From the NCBI RefSeq assembly GCF_964275005.1, contig NC_092698.1, positions 28,534,447 through 28,598,446 of the forward strand: a stretch of DNA of 64,000 bases. The letters are read 5' to 3'. The notes beneath the pieces were generated by a model. The model did not search any database. It was not told the DNA's origin and saw only the letters and a program-made list of their open reading frames with translations. Below are positions 63,327 through 64,000 of the stretch, in pieces (within the stretch, counting starts at the first letter, position 1; the number at the start of each line of letters is the position of its first letter). This DNA is from Diadema setosum (taxonomy: Eukaryota > Echinodermata > Echinoidea > Diadematoida > Diadematidae). The translations under genes and the position numbers were made by a program.

Positions 63327-63948
63327 TAAACAACTGTATATGGGGGGAGGGGGAGTATGGAGAATCCAGTCACCCACAGATTTTTACTTTTTGAAGCGTT
63401 AAGCACTCATCTTCTATATTCTACCTTCAATTAGCGCTTTGTATCCAATGGAAAAAAGGTGCTCTAAAAATACCAACTATTATTAATCTGACCATGAACA
63501 GCAATTGAACTCCGGGCACCTTTACTGGTTACTCCAGAATGGCACATCAGTGGATGCAATGAACGGCAAAAATTCATACTTGGAACGCTGGCTCCTAGTA
63601 GTCTGACTGTTAATCAAAACTTCATCTTTTGTAGTAGAAAGGCCCTGCAACAATGATCTCCATATCTATTTTTTTTTTTCAGAGTATTGGTATGTGTGTT
63701 TTACACTGACATATCAAATTCGCGGTCTCTTCGACCTGTGTATTTGATTCCGCTGCATATATAGGTTATCTTGAAGAGTACACCCAAGTCTTTGACCTTT
63801 TCTTGTTTACACTGCTCTACTGAAAGATCCAGACTGGAGTCACAAACTGCAGTGTTTGAAAAAAACATATACGAAGACTGAAAACAAAGCAAAACAAAAA
63901 TAAGGAATACTGGGCAAGGACATGCCCCTGCCTTTCACACAGATACAG

Positions 63949-63949
<1 letters not shown>

Positions 63950-63981
<32 letters not shown>
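63950..63981 (+). repeat. AC microsatellite
   Basis: About 16 uninterrupted CA units near the right edge of the window. Confidence 0.9.
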
Positions 63982-63986
<5 letters not shown>

Positions 63987-64000
63987 AGGCACAGACACAG

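Larger units (their letters stand above)
61816..64000 (-). other. SMAD4 intron running off the window
   Basis: Upstream of the microexon. No MH1 sequence (such as NPYHYERVVSPG) was seen, so the DNA-binding exons are further right. Contents: a near-perfect hairpin followed by an A27 run (62951-63029), a fragment of the 11471 MITE family near 63190-63326, and an AC repeat at the edge. Confidence 0.5.

Overview
The window is nuclear DNA of an intron-rich animal. It is AT-rich outside exons, all introns are GT-AG, and it is crowded with short DNA transposons, tRNA-derived SINEs and long homopolymer tracts. Gene structures close to vertebrate ones (the last four SMAD4 coding exons have the human sizes as I remember them) together with the repeat style suggest a marine deuterostome invertebrate, most likely an echinoderm. 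The species cannot be proved from the sequence. | Layout. (1) 1-5.8 kb: BLOC1S6/pallidin, + strand, five coding exons, 227 aa. (2) 5.8-14.3 kb: no gene seen; several MITEs, then the LMAN1 promoter region with an ERSE-like motif. (3) 14.3-31.9 kb: complete LMAN1/ERGIC-53, + strand, 13 exons, 503 aa, with a good poly(A) signal near 33.67 kb. Its introns hold two large elements at 17.5-18.9 and 24.4-27.5 kb that share a Helentron/HINE-like plan. (4) 33.7-40.3 kb: no gene seen; one 606-bp MITE. (5) 40.3-64 kb: SMAD4, - strand, with the 3' UTR, the MH2 exons, an enlarged Pro-rich linker and a 30-nt microexon carrying the nuclear export signal. The MH1 exons lie beyond the right edge. LMAN1 and SMAD4 converge tail to tail. 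| The genes do unrelated jobs: endosome-lysosome biogenesis (BLOC-1), ER-to-Golgi glycoprotein cargo transport, and TGF-beta/BMP signalling. Their linkage resembles an ancestral bilaterian block: human SMAD4 and LMAN1 are both on 18q21, while BLOC1S6, LMAN1L, SMAD3 and SMAD6 are on 15q. | The most interesting structure is in the repeats: two otherwise different elements with the same end design (5' palindrome, single 3' complementary arm, hairpin, CTAG|T end, ~150-bp internal modules full of AGGTCA direct repeats); a 93-96-bp TTAA-flanked element present four times; and further TTAA-flanked palindromic MITE families.
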